This document shows positions 16,825-24,877 of a stretch of DNA of 64,000 bases, one piece after another (position 1 is the first letter of the stretch; every line of letters starts with the position of its first letter). The notes below the pieces were generated by a model that worked only from the letters and a program-made list of their open reading frames with translations, searched no databases and was not told the origin of the DNA. This stretch comes from Parapedobacter tibetensis (GTDB taxonomy: Bacteria; Bacteroidota; Bacteroidia; Sphingobacteriales; Sphingobacteriaceae), in NCBI RefSeq assembly GCF_024643205.1, contig NZ_JAMKQJ010000001.1, forward strand, positions 620,001-684,000, written 5' to 3'. The position numbers and the translations under genes are program-made.

Positions 16825-18693
16825 TTAAGAGTAGATTTCAAAATTATTTTCCCGAAACTCCTTCGCCTTCTCGTCCATGCCCTTATCCAACGCTTCGGTA
16901 CTGTCCACACCATGTTCTTCAGCGTATTTCCGCACATCTTGCGTGATTTTCATGCTACAGAAATGCGGCCCGCACATACTGCAAAAATGAGCGGTTTTAG
17001 CGCCTTCGGCAGGCAGCGTTTCATCATGGAATTCACGCGCTGTATCCGGGTCGAGCGCCAAATTGAACTGGTCTTCCCAACGGAATTCGAATCGAGCTTT
17101 ACTCATGGCATTGTCGCGGTGCTGTACGCCTGGGTGGCCCTTTGCCAAATCCGCGGCATGAGCGGCAATCTTATACGTGATGACCCCGTCTTTCACGTCC
17201 TTTTTATTGGGTAAGCCCAAATGCTCCTTGGGTGTCACATAGCAAAGCATGGATGTGCCAAACCACCCGATCATGGCCGCACCGATGGCGGACGTGATGT
17301 GATCATATCCCGGGGCGATATCGGTAGTGAGCGGCCCCAGCGTATAAAAAGGGGCCTCCTTGCATGCTTTGAGTTGTTTATCCATATTAGCCTTGATCAT
17401 GTGCATGGGCACATGCCCCGGACCTTCGATCATTACTTGCACATCATGCTGCCAAGCAATATCTGTTAATTCACCAAGCGTTTCCAATTCCGCGAATTGC
17501 GCTTCGTCATTGGCATCGGCGATGGAGCCTGGGCGCAGGCCATCGCCCAGGGAGAACGCCACGTCATAGCTTTTCATGATTTCGCATATCTCCTCGAAAT
17601 GGGTATATAGGAAGCTTTCCTTATGGTGGGCCAAACACCACTTGGCCATGATGGAGCCCCCCCGGGAAACGATGCCGGTGACGCGTTTGGCCGTCAGCGG
17701 CACATACGGCAGGCGTACCCCGGCATGGATGGTAAAGTAATCAACGCCCTGTTCAGCCTGCTCGATGAGCGTATCCTTGAAGATTTCCCAAGTAAGCTCT
17801 TCGGCCTTTCCGTTCACCTTTTCCAAGGCTTGGTATATCGGTACGGTACCGATGGGCACAGGTGAGTTGCGGATAATCCACTCGCGGGTTTCATGGATGT
17901 TCTTTCCCGTAGAGAGGTCCATCACCGTATCTGCACCCCAGCGGATGGCCCATACCATCTTTTCCACTTCTTCTTCGATACTCGACGTCACAGCTGAATT
18001 ACCGATGTTGGCATTGATTTTCACCAAGAAATTGCGGCCAATAATCATCGGTTCCGTTTCAGGGTGATTGATATTAGCGGGCAACACCGCCCTGCCCAAG
18101 GCAATTTCCTGCCGTACAAACTCGGGGGTAATGAACCCGTTATGCACATAAGCACCGAAGTTATGCCCTTGATGCTGTTGCCACATGGCGTTATGAGAGC
18201 GATAGTATTCCTCCAGTCGTTGGTTTTCACGGATGGCCACAAATTCCATTTCGGGTGTGACGATGCCCTGACGCGCATAGTGCATCTGCGATACATTTTT
18301 CCCTTCGCTTGCACACTGTGGTTTTGGGGCATGCATAAACCGCAGGTAATCCAATGTAGGGTCATCAAGCCGCGATTTTCCATAGTTGGAAGTAATCCCC
18401 GAAAGCTCTTCAGTGTCATGGCGTGTTTCAATCCAACGTTGACGGATGCGGGGCAGCCCTTCCCGTACATCGATAGTCACTGAAGGGTCGGTATATGGGC
18501 CGCTGGTGTCGTATACCGTCACAGACGCATTTTCTTCCACCTCATTGCGGAATTGATCGGTAGTTTTGGAAAGTGCAATCTCGCGCATCGGCACGTGGAT
18601 GTCATGGGTATTGCCCTTCACATAAATCTTTTTCGAATTGGGGAACGGCGTCCGGGTAATCGACGCTTCGTTGGGGAGTTTTTCGGTTTTCAT
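16825..18693 (-). CDS. thiC: Phosphomethylpyrimidine synthase ThiC
   Basis: Radical-SAM-type enzyme that rearranges aminoimidazole ribotide into HMP-phosphate. The unusual C-terminal cluster motif CSMCGPHFCSM is present at about residue 578. The core has the family blocks VNANIGNS, WGADTVMDLSTG, RNSPVPIGTVPIYQALE, FTIHAGV, MEGPGHVP, APFYTLGPLTTD and PGYDHITSAIGAA. At 622 residues it matches the long bacterial form with an N-terminal extension. It follows thiS by 45 bases and is the first large gene under the TPP riboswitch. Confidence 0.98.
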   Translation of the reverse strand: MKTEKLPNEASITRTPFPNSKKIYVKGNTHDIHVPMREIALSKTTDQFRNEVEENASVTVYDTSGPYTDPSVTIDVREGLPRIRQRWIETRHDTEELSGITSNYGKSRLDDPTLDYLRFMHAPKPQCASEGKNVSQMHYARQGIVTPEMEFVAIRENQRLEEYYRSHNAMWQQHQGHNFGAYVHNGFITPEFVRQEIALGRAVLPANINHPETEPMIIGRNFLVKINANIGNSAVTSSIEEEVEKMVWAIRWGADTVMDLSTGKNIHETREWIIRNSPVPIGTVPIYQALEKVNGKAEELTWEIFKDTLIEQAEQGVDYFTIHAGVRLPYVPLTAKRVTGIVSRGGSIMAKWCLAHHKESFLYTHFEEICEIMKSYDVAFSLGDGLRPGSIADANDEAQFAELETLGELTDIAWQHDVQVMIEGPGHVPMHMIKANMDKQLKACKEAPFYTLGPLTTDIAPGYDHITSAIGAAMIGWFGTSMLCYVTPKEHLGLPNKKDVKDGVITYKIAAHAADLAKGHPGVQHRDNAMSKARFEFRWEDQFNLALDPDTAREFHDETLPAEGAKTAHFCSMCGPHFCSMKITQDVRKYAEEHGVDSTEALDKGMDEKAKEFRENNFEIYS

Positions 18694-18738
18694 ATCTCGG
18701 AGTGTTGGTATACTAACAAAAGTTTGTAAATAGGGAGA

Positions 18739-18942
18739 TTAGCCACCTTGCGTGGCTTTTATGATGATGATCTTGTCATTGGGATTCAGCATGGTTCCAT
18801 CCCATTTTTGGGGAGGGATGACAACTGCATTAACGGCTACCGCAATGCCTTTGGCTTGCGTGATGCCGTAATCGCACAATACTTCCATGAGGGAGGATTG
18901 CGGCTTAATCGTAACTGCTTGTTGATTGATGACGACTTCCAT
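18739..18942 (-). CDS. thiS: Sulfur carrier protein ThiS
   Basis: Small ubiquitin-fold protein (67 residues) whose C-terminal Gly-Gly is adenylated by ThiF and converted to a thiocarboxylate, the sulfur source for ThiG. The sequence ends in KATQGG. Residues VNAVVIPPQKW near the middle match the family VNxxxVPRxxW. It is the first gene of the thi operon, 58 bases after the riboswitch aptamer. A 10-base leader segment complementary to the mRNA 5' end stops 17 bases before its ATG. Confidence 0.95.
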   Translation of the reverse strand: MEVVINQQAVTIKPQSSLMEVLCDYGITQAKGIAVAVNAVVIPPQKWDGTMLNPNDKIIIIKATQGG

Positions 18943-18959
18943 GTTAGCACTTGTTTTTT

Positions 18960-18969
18960 ATGCTTTAGG
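18960..18969 (-). promoter_or_regulatory. Leader segment complementary to the 5' strand of riboswitch P1
   Basis: On the minus strand this is CCTAAAGCAT, an exact reverse complement of ATGCTTTAGG at 19088-19079, the predicted mRNA 5' end and outer strand of P1. Pairing here would compete with P1 of the aptamer. No U-run follows, so it is not an intrinsic terminator. A role in translation or RNA stability is inferred. Confidence 0.55.
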
Positions 18970-18999
18970 AAGTCACCTAATGGTGTGAGGATTCCGTTA

Positions 19000-19085
19000 C
19001 TTTTCCCTTCGCAGGCATTATCCTGAGCAGGTTATGAGGGTTATTCTCAGTCCCTTGATACAATAATCAAGGAACACCCCTAAAG
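19000..19085 (-). ncRNA. TPP riboswitch aptamer (THI element) controlling the thi operon
   Basis: Read on the minus strand, the leader shows the conserved TPP-aptamer blocks in order: GGGGTG, a P3 hairpin (TTCCTTGATT...ATCAAGGGA), ACTGAGAATAACCC, then ACCTGCTCAGGATAATGCCTGCGAAGGGA. A P1 helix can form between TGCTTT at the 5' side and AAAGTA at the 3' side. Its place directly upstream of thiS-thiC and just after a strong promoter fits feedback repression by thiamin pyrophosphate. No downstream poly-U hairpin was seen, so control of translation or stability is more likely than termination. Confidence 0.95.
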
Positions 19086-19094
19086 CATTTGATT

Positions 19095-19127
19095 CAAAGG
19101 TAAGGATTTTTAAATGAGGATTACAAA
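19095..19127 (-). promoter_or_regulatory. Promoter of the thi operon
   Basis: On the minus strand TTTG (19127-19124) and TACCTTTG (19102-19095) are 21 bases apart, an excellent Bacteroidota promoter. The predicted transcript starts near 19088-19090, so it opens directly with the riboswitch P1 strand. Confidence 0.75.
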
Positions 19128-19215
19128 TCAATGAAGATTTGTTTAAAAGAAATAAAGAATTAATTTATGCGCTCCACCCCAACAGCAAAACAATAAACGC
19201 AAGAATACCTTCTAA

Positions 19216-20277
19216 TTACACTACAGCTTGATTAATCGCCAACTGCTGCGCCACCCGACCAGCAATCTCCAAAAATGCTTCGCGCATCGGGTTGTCCTCA
19301 TCCATTACTACGGGTAGTCCGCTATCTCCCGAGTCACTGATGCTTTTCACTAATGGGATTTCACCGAGGAACGGTGTTTCAAAACGCTCAGCAAGCCGTT
19401 TTCCCCCACCTTTCCCAAATATATAATATTTGTGCGTTGGTAATTCCGCCGGTGTGAAGTACGCCATGTTTTCCACCACACCAAGCAGCGGTATGTTAAT
19501 GGAATCCATCAAGAACATGCCAATGCCTTTTACGGCATCAGACAACGCCACATTTTGTGGGGTCGTAACCACAACCACTCCCGAAATGGGGAAACCCTGT
19601 GCCACGGTAATATGCACATCACCCGTTCCGGGAGGCAAGTCCACCACCAAGTAATCCAATTCACCCCAATCTGCATCATTAAATAATTGCTTGACAGCCG
19701 TGCTGACCATGGGACCACGCCATGGAATAGGTTGGTTTGGATCCGTAAAGAATCCTATCGACAATAATTTCAACCCATATTTCACTATCGGCTCAATTTT
19801 TGTCTTACCGTCCGCAGTTTTGGAGGCTTTGGGACGTGCATCCTCCAATCCAAACATAATGGGTAAGGAGGGCCCATAGATATCTGCATCGATAAGGCCG
19901 GTTTTGGCCCCCTGTATATGTAGCGCCAGGGCTAAGTTAGCGGCAACGGTAGATTTACCCACGCCTCCCTTTCCAGACGCAACAAGGATAATATTTTTGA
20001 TATTGGGAAGTTGACTATTTTTTGAACCGACAACATTGGAAGTCATGTTAATCTCTACGGCGATCTCTTTATCTACGAATAAAGCGATGGCATTGCGGCA
20101 AGCATGCTCGATATGCGCCTTCATTGGGCATGCAGGAGTAGTCAGCACCACATCAAAGCAGATTTTTGATGGGGTGATTTCCACATTCTTAATCATGTTT
20201 AAGGTTACTAAATCTTTCTTAAGATCGGGATCCTCCACGTGGCTCAATGCATGCAATACTTGGTCTTTCGTAATCAT
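19216..20277 (-). CDS. Mrp/ApbC-family P-loop ATPase (Fe-S cluster carrier type)
   Basis: Cytosolic ParA/MinD-type ATPase of the Mrp/NBP35 group, implicated in Fe-S cluster transfer. The N-terminal MIP18/DUF59 domain (about residues 1-90) includes ACPMKAHIE. The deviant Walker A ASGKGGVGKSTVAANLALAL lies at about residue 100, and VVDLPPGTGDVHITVAQ follows at about 205. The CxxC that binds the cluster in many Mrp proteins is missing: the segment after VVENMAYFTP is AELPTHKYYIFGKGGG. The start is ATG 20277 (MITKDQVLHAL), 25 bases after a -7 box TAGTTTTG. Confidence 0.9.
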   Translation of the reverse strand: MITKDQVLHALSHVEDPDLKKDLVTLNMIKNVEITPSKICFDVVLTTPACPMKAHIEHACRNAIALFVDKEIAVEINMTSNVVGSKNSQLPNIKNIILVASGKGGVGKSTVAANLALALHIQGAKTGLIDADIYGPSLPIMFGLEDARPKASKTADGKTKIEPIVKYGLKLLSIGFFTDPNQPIPWRGPMVSTAVKQLFNDADWGELDYLVVDLPPGTGDVHITVAQGFPISGVVVVTTPQNVALSDAVKGIGMFLMDSINIPLLGVVENMAYFTPAELPTHKYYIFGKGGGKRLAERFETPFLGEIPLVKSISDSGDSGLPVVMDEDNPMREAFLEIAGRVAQQLAINQAVV

Positions 20278-20301
20278 CACTCCAATCGCTGTTTGTAAAC
20301 A

Positions 20302-20309
20302 CAAAACTA
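20302..20309 (-). promoter_or_regulatory. -7 box TAGTTTTG upstream of the mrp-type gene
   Basis: It matches TAnnTTTG on the minus strand, 25 bases before the ATG at 20277. No -33 TTTG at the ideal distance. Confidence 0.4.
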
Positions 20310-20334
20310 AGGAAACATAAACACAAACTTGTCA

Positions 20335-20342
20335 TATCTTTG
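20335..20342 (+). promoter_or_regulatory. -7 box TATCTTTG upstream of the transglycosylase gene
   Basis: It matches TAnnTTTG on the plus strand, about 60 bases before the ATG at 20402. It is divergent to the mrp promoter. Confidence 0.45.
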
Positions 20343-20401
20343 TTTTTAATGATAATTATCCCGTATTTAGGCCAGAATAGACCAGCGCTCATGTGAACTA
20401 T

Positions 20402-22471
20402 ATGTTTAAGGAACTTTTAAACAAAATCACCAAAAAGCAACTCATTATCGCGGGTATCGTATTAGCTATACTGCTAACGGGTAGTATCGTAGCATTTGCT
20501 ATTGTGTACAACAAACGGGACGCCTTATTGACATCTACCATTACGCGTATGAAATCCAAGATGGCTGATGACTACCAAATCGATCTTGCAATCGGAAAAG
20601 CCTATTTTTCAGGGCTAAGAACGGTAACCCTCGAAGACATTAAGGTAACTCCGCGTAACAGGGAAGAATTGGCAAATGTAGCGGATATTTCCATTAGCGT
20701 AAAACTCCTCCCGCTGATTACCGGCGACATCAGATTTGGACGATTATATGTACATAATGCCAACATCCAGCTCATCAAGCGGGATAGCATCAGCAACTAT
20801 GATTTCATGTTCAGGGAAACCACGTTGCCGGAAGAAGTTGAATCCCAAAGCCCTAACGACGATAATGGGTCAGATGTAAACATGGCTCAAGCTGTGAACC
20901 GTATGCTTAACAATGTGCTCTATAAAATCCCCGAGAATATGGAGCTTCGCAATTTCAAACTGACTTATCGTGATGACAGTACCCAGCAACATATTAGCAT
21001 ACCCAAGGCAGATATTGACCGTGGTAACCTCGCATCCGCTGTGTTCCTCAACAACAATGAAGCGGCTTGGCAAGTTTCGGGGAAATTAAACCCAGGTCGT
21101 CGGCAACTTTATGTAAAAGTACATGCCAATGGACAAAAGATAGCATTGCCATTGCTTGAGCAAAAATTTGGCCTGAAACTCAGTTTCGATACCATTGAAG
21201 CACGTCTTAGGGAAGTGTATTGGACAAATAATGAGTTCCTGCATATCAAGGGTGAATGGGCCGTCAAAAACCTCGATGTCAACCATTGGCGTATTGCACA
21301 GGAAGATGTGCTGGTGCCCGATGCGCATGTCGATGCGGAAGTTATTGTTGGCAAGAACCATTTGGAGCTATCCAAAGCATCGAAGGTAACCGTGAAACAA
21401 TTGACCATACATCCGTATATCCGCTATACTACCGCTCCGGTCGAGACCTATGCATTCGGCCTGGAGACCCCAGAAATGGAAGCTCAAGATCTGTTTGATG
21501 CATTTCCAAAGGGGCTTTTTGAATCATTGGAAGGTATACGTGTAGCGGGTAAAATCCAATATAAAATGGGTGCTTTCCTCGATACCAGTAATCCAGATAG
21601 CGTGCAGTTCACTTCTAATATGGAACAAAATGGTTTCAAGGTAAACGCATGGGGCAAGGCCAATATCCCCAAAATCAACGCTCCTTTCGTATATACACCC
21701 TATGAAAATGAAAAACCCGTACGCGAAATCATTGTAGGTCCGGAAAACCCAAATTTCATACCCATTGCCCAAATATCCCCTAACCTCAAGAATGCAATTC
21801 TCACTACGGAAGACCCTTCGTTTTACAGTCACAACGGATTCGTGGAGGAGGCTATAAGAACGTCCATTGCAATTAACTACAAAGAAAAAGCCTTTAAACG
21901 CGGAGGCAGCACCATCTCCATGCAATTAGTCAAGAACGTGTACCTCAACAGGAACAAAACCATCGTACGGAAGTTGGAAGAAATACTCATCGTATGGCTG
22001 ATGGAAAGCACGAGGGCGGTAAGCAAAGAACGCATGTTCGAGGTTTACCTTAATATCATCGAATGGGGGCACAATGTATATGGCATCAGCGAAGCTTCGC
22101 GCTATTACTTCGGTAAACACCCCTCCCAGCTCGCCCTTGGGGAAGGCATATACCTGGCAAGCATTGTGCCTCGGCCCAAAACAGGCCTATATTCGTTCAC
22201 TCACGACGGCGGGCTCAAACCTTATGTTTCGGCCTACTTCAGGTACATTGGAAACATCATGGCAAGGCGGGGATTGGCTCCGGTCGATTCATCCAGCAAC
22301 TATGGATTTTATGCCGTAAGCCTGCGTGAAGCATTGCGTCCCGAAAAACCAGCCATAGTAGACACCTTGCAGCTGGAGATGCCTCCGAGTGATTTTGAGG
22401 GAGAATTGGAACAAGTCCGTGGTCTACTAGACCGCATATTTGGAAAGGGCAAGAAGGAAGAAAACCCATAG
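20402..22471 (+). CDS. GT51 peptidoglycan transglycosylase with AsmA-like N-terminal region
   Basis: Membrane-anchored glycan-strand polymerase. One membrane helix (about residues 14-36) is followed by an AsmA-like periplasmic stretch (ISVKLLPLITGDIRFGRLYVHNANIQLIKRD, about 90-125). The GT51 domain lies near residues 450-610 with EDPSFYSHNGF (catalytic Glu), KRGGSTISMQLVKN, RKLEE and YLNIIEWGHNVYGI, then YYFGKHPSQL. No SxxK transpeptidase motif is present, so it only polymerises. ATG 20402 is preferred to the GTG nine bases upstream. hpt follows after 6 bases. The AsmA-like plus GT51 layout is a recognised but little-studied Bacteroidota architecture. Confidence 0.88.
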   Translation: MFKELLNKITKKQLIIAGIVLAILLTGSIVAFAIVYNKRDALLTSTITRMKSKMADDYQIDLAIGKAYFSGLRTVTLEDIKVTPRNREELANVADISISVKLLPLITGDIRFGRLYVHNANIQLIKRDSISNYDFMFRETTLPEEVESQSPNDDNGSDVNMAQAVNRMLNNVLYKIPENMELRNFKLTYRDDSTQQHISIPKADIDRGNLASAVFLNNNEAAWQVSGKLNPGRRQLYVKVHANGQKIALPLLEQKFGLKLSFDTIEARLREVYWTNNEFLHIKGEWAVKNLDVNHWRIAQEDVLVPDAHVDAEVIVGKNHLELSKASKVTVKQLTIHPYIRYTTAPVETYAFGLETPEMEAQDLFDAFPKGLFESLEGIRVAGKIQYKMGAFLDTSNPDSVQFTSNMEQNGFKVNAWGKANIPKINAPFVYTPYENEKPVREIIVGPENPNFIPIAQISPNLKNAILTTEDPSFYSHNGFVEEAIRTSIAINYKEKAFKRGGSTISMQLVKNVYLNRNKTIVRKLEEILIVWLMESTRAVSKERMFEVYLNIIEWGHNVYGISEASRYYFGKHPSQLALGEGIYLASIVPRPKTGLYSFTHDGGLKPYVSAYFRYIGNIMARRGLAPVDSSSNYGFYAVSLREALRPEKPAIVDTLQLEMPPSDFEGELEQVRGLLDRIFGKGKKEENP

Positions 22472-22477
22472 GTACCT

Positions 22478-23023
22478 ATGAAGATAAAAATAAACCAAAA
22501 AGACTTTGAGCCTATCATCGATTACAATCAAATCAAGAAACGAATCAGGCTTATCGGCATTCAACTCAATGTAGCGTACGAAAACCAACACCCCGTATTT
22601 GTGGGTGTGCTCAATGGCTGCTTTATGTTCATGGCCGACCTTATGAAGCAAATCCATATCGCCTGTGAGATTTCCTTTGTTAAATTATCTTCATACGATG
22701 GCACGGAAAGACGGGAGCAGGTGAATGAGCTCATCGGACTCGATGCCAATCTAGAAGGTCGAGAAGTAGTCATTATAGAAGATATTGTGGATTCGGGCAA
22801 TTCCCTGAAACATACGCTTGATCTGGTGAACGCACAGAAACCTGCATCTGTAGCCGTATGTACCTTATTGCTTAAACCCTATGCCTTGAAACATACATTT
22901 GACAACATTGCCTATGTAGGGTTTGAAATTGCCAATGACTTTGTTGTAGGTTATGGATTGGATTATCACGGCATGGGCAGAACATTGCCGGATATCTACA
23001 GGGAAATTAAAGGCAAACCGTGA
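22478..23023 (+). CDS. hpt: Hypoxanthine phosphoribosyltransferase
   Basis: Purine-salvage enzyme that makes IMP (and GMP) from the free base and PRPP. The PRPP-binding loop VVIIEDIVDSGNSLKHTLDLV lies at about residues 88-108. The FVGVLNGCFMFMADL loop and the C-terminal FVVGYGLDYHGMGRTLPDIY are typical. Length 181 is normal. It lies 6 bases after the transglycosylase gene and probably shares its transcript. Confidence 0.95.
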   Translation: MKIKINQKDFEPIIDYNQIKKRIRLIGIQLNVAYENQHPVFVGVLNGCFMFMADLMKQIHIACEISFVKLSSYDGTERREQVNELIGLDANLEGREVVIIEDIVDSGNSLKHTLDLVNAQKPASVAVCTLLLKPYALKHTFDNIAYVGFEIANDFVVGYGLDYHGMGRTLPDIYREIKGKP

Positions 23024-23174
23024 CCACTTCCAAACAACCGAAAAGCCAGCTTATTTTGGGAATACCGTTCACAAAAACAGTCAGTCTGTAGGTAACTCCT
23101 TTAAAATTAATTCATAATACGATAAAATAATCATGACCCACAAAAAACGGAACAGATATTGTTGAACAAATTAA

Positions 23175-23624
23175 ATGGTAACAACTGGTCATACAGGTTA
23201 TATAGTGATGGGAAAGAAATTATCCGTTGTCGATGTATTCCATAGGAGTTCATTGACGGTGGACGCGAAGGATAGACTCAGTAAGGTAAGCACCGTGATG
23301 AAGCAACATGGATTGAAACATATCCCTGTAGCACGTGGAAGCAAAATCATAGGCATCATCAGTAGAAGGGATATCCAGCGCTTGGGATTTGGGTACGTGT
23401 ATGACAACAAAGACGATATCGAACTGGGCATGTTTGATATGCTACAGGCTGATCAAGTGATGACCCGGGTCGCGCTCATGGTATCCCCAGACACCACAAT
23501 AGCCGAGGTGGCAGAAATTTTCGCCGTTAACGATTTAATTGCCCTCCCTGTGGTAGACCATGCCAATATAATCGGCACCATAGGCATTCATGAGGTACTG
23601 AGTTTGCTGGTCGCCAATCCGTAA
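23175..23624 (+). CDS. CBS-domain pair protein
   Basis: Two tandem CBS motifs make up the whole 149-residue protein, with no fused catalytic domain. The first covers about residues 18-78 (STVMKQHGLKHIPVARGSKIIGIISRRDIQRL) and the second about 92-147 (IAEVAEIFAVNDLIALPVVDHANIIGTIGIHEVLSLL). Such stand-alone pairs bind adenine nucleotides and act as sensors. The target is unknown. Alternative start: ATG 23208 (MGKKLSVVDVF), just before the first CBS strand. Confidence 0.85.
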   Translation: MVTTGHTGYIVMGKKLSVVDVFHRSSLTVDAKDRLSKVSTVMKQHGLKHIPVARGSKIIGIISRRDIQRLGFGYVYDNKDDIELGMFDMLQADQVMTRVALMVSPDTTIAEVAEIFAVNDLIALPVVDHANIIGTIGIHEVLSLLVANP

Positions 23625-23648
23625 TACCGTTAATACCATCCTATCTTC

Positions 23649-24224
23649 CTATCTGAACGCGCAATTTATTTCATGGTCATTCACCATGCCAACCGCTTGC
23701 ATAAAAGCATAGCATATCGTGGTACCAAAAAACTTCACCCCTCGCTTTTTTAAATCCTTCGAGATAATGTCTGACTCTGTCGTACGTACAGGAGCATGCT
23801 TGTAACTTTGCCATGTGTTAACAATAGGCTTACTTTCAGGCATAAAAGAATATAAATATTGGTAGAAAGATCCAAATTCATGTTGCACTTCCATGAAGAT
23901 GCGTGCGTTGGAAACCGTGGATGATACTTTGCTCCTATTACGGACAATACCCGGGTCAAGCAATAAACGTTCGATATCATCTTGGGTGAAAGCCGCTACC
24001 TTTTCCACATTAAACCCGGCAAACAAACGCTCATAATGCGCACGTTTGCGTAATATGGTAATCCAACTCAAACCCGCCTGTGCCGATTCCAATACCAAAA
24101 ATTCAAAAAGGGTCTTGTCATCCTTCACCTGCTTACCCCACTCATCATCGTGGTATTGCATATATAAATCATCGTTACCGCACCAGCCGCAACGGTTTAT
24201 CACTTGTTTACTGCTCATCATCAT
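23649..24224 (-). CDS. tag: DNA-3-methyladenine glycosylase I (Tag)
   Basis: Removes 3-methyladenine from alkylated DNA as the first step of base-excision repair. The zinc snap is complete: RCGWCGNDDLYMQYHDDEWG supplies Cys and His, and the C-terminal NDHEINC supplies His and Cys. QAGLSWITILRKR and KKRGVKFFGTTICYAFMQAVG are hallmark blocks. Length 191 is normal. The start lies inside the 3' end of the atl gene (overlap 17 bases), so the two are translated from one message. Confidence 0.95.
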   Translation of the reverse strand: MMMSSKQVINRCGWCGNDDLYMQYHDDEWGKQVKDDKTLFEFLVLESAQAGLSWITILRKRAHYERLFAGFNVEKVAAFTQDDIERLLLDPGIVRNRSKVSSTVSNARIFMEVQHEFGSFYQYLYSFMPESKPIVNTWQSYKHAPVRTTESDIISKDLKKRGVKFFGTTICYAFMQAVGMVNDHEINCAFR

Positions 24225-24555
24225 TCAATTGGGGATCCCAAAAAACTTTTTTAAAATCAACAACTTTATCATTGGCAATCATTACCCCCTCATTTTCGAG
24301 TAATTGTTGCATCAATGTAGGGCTACCAAAAGCCATTTTACCACTTAACATACCTACCCTATTGACCACGCGATGGGCGGGTATAGGCGGATTGGCTGTA
24401 GGTGCGGCACGCATAGCATAGCCCACCATACGCGAAGAACCGGCGGTGCCCAGAGCGCGGGCAATTGCACCATAGGACGTGACCCTCCCTTCGGGAATTT
24501 GCCTCACAATTTGGTGTACCTGCTCAAAGAAGTTGATTTTCTTATTTGCATCCAT
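24208..24555 (-). CDS. Alkyltransferase-like protein (ATL), no active-site cysteine
   Basis: DNA-binding homologue of O6-alkylguanine transferase. The MGMT active-site PCHRV reads PAHRVVNRVGMLSGK, so the acceptor cysteine is alanine. The DNA-binding helix (PEGRVTSYGAIARALG) and arginine finger (SRMVGYAMRAAP) are kept. Characterised ATL proteins flag O6-alkylguanines for nucleotide-excision repair. The start chosen is ATG 24555 (MDANKKINFF); another lies at 24567. It overlaps tag, forming an alkylation-damage operon. Confidence 0.88.
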   Translation of the reverse strand: MDANKKINFFEQVHQIVRQIPEGRVTSYGAIARALGTAGSSRMVGYAMRAAPTANPPIPAHRVVNRVGMLSGKMAFGSPTLMQQLLENEGVMIANDKVVDFKKVFWDPQLNDDEQ

Positions 24556-24567
24556 ATGCACCTTCAA

Positions 24568-24877
24568 TGCTAATTACTAATGCGGTTTGTCAAATCAGCC
24601 CTTCTATTACGATATCGTTTTCGTAAAAAAAACAACACAATGCAGCCATTCTGTAGAAAAATCCCTATAATTGGATTCAAAATCAATTGTAATTGCCGGA
24701 CACAAAGCTAAATATTTTGGCAAAAATAGACGAATATTTTTAAATATATATCACCGCCAGCTAGCATCCTGTATTCAGCACTGCAACTGGCTATAAACTG
24801 ATGGATGGCAGATTACCAACCTGCGGTTTTAATATCATCGTACATAATATTGAAAAATAAATAGTAAAACATTCGAA
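24568..24877. other. Intergenic region between atl and the DUF1080 gene
   Basis: AT-rich 310 bases with divergent genes on each side. On the minus strand TAGCTTTG (24710-24703) matches the -7 consensus but lies about 150 bases from atl and has no -33 partner. No coding frame or RNA gene was recognised. Confidence 0.5.
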
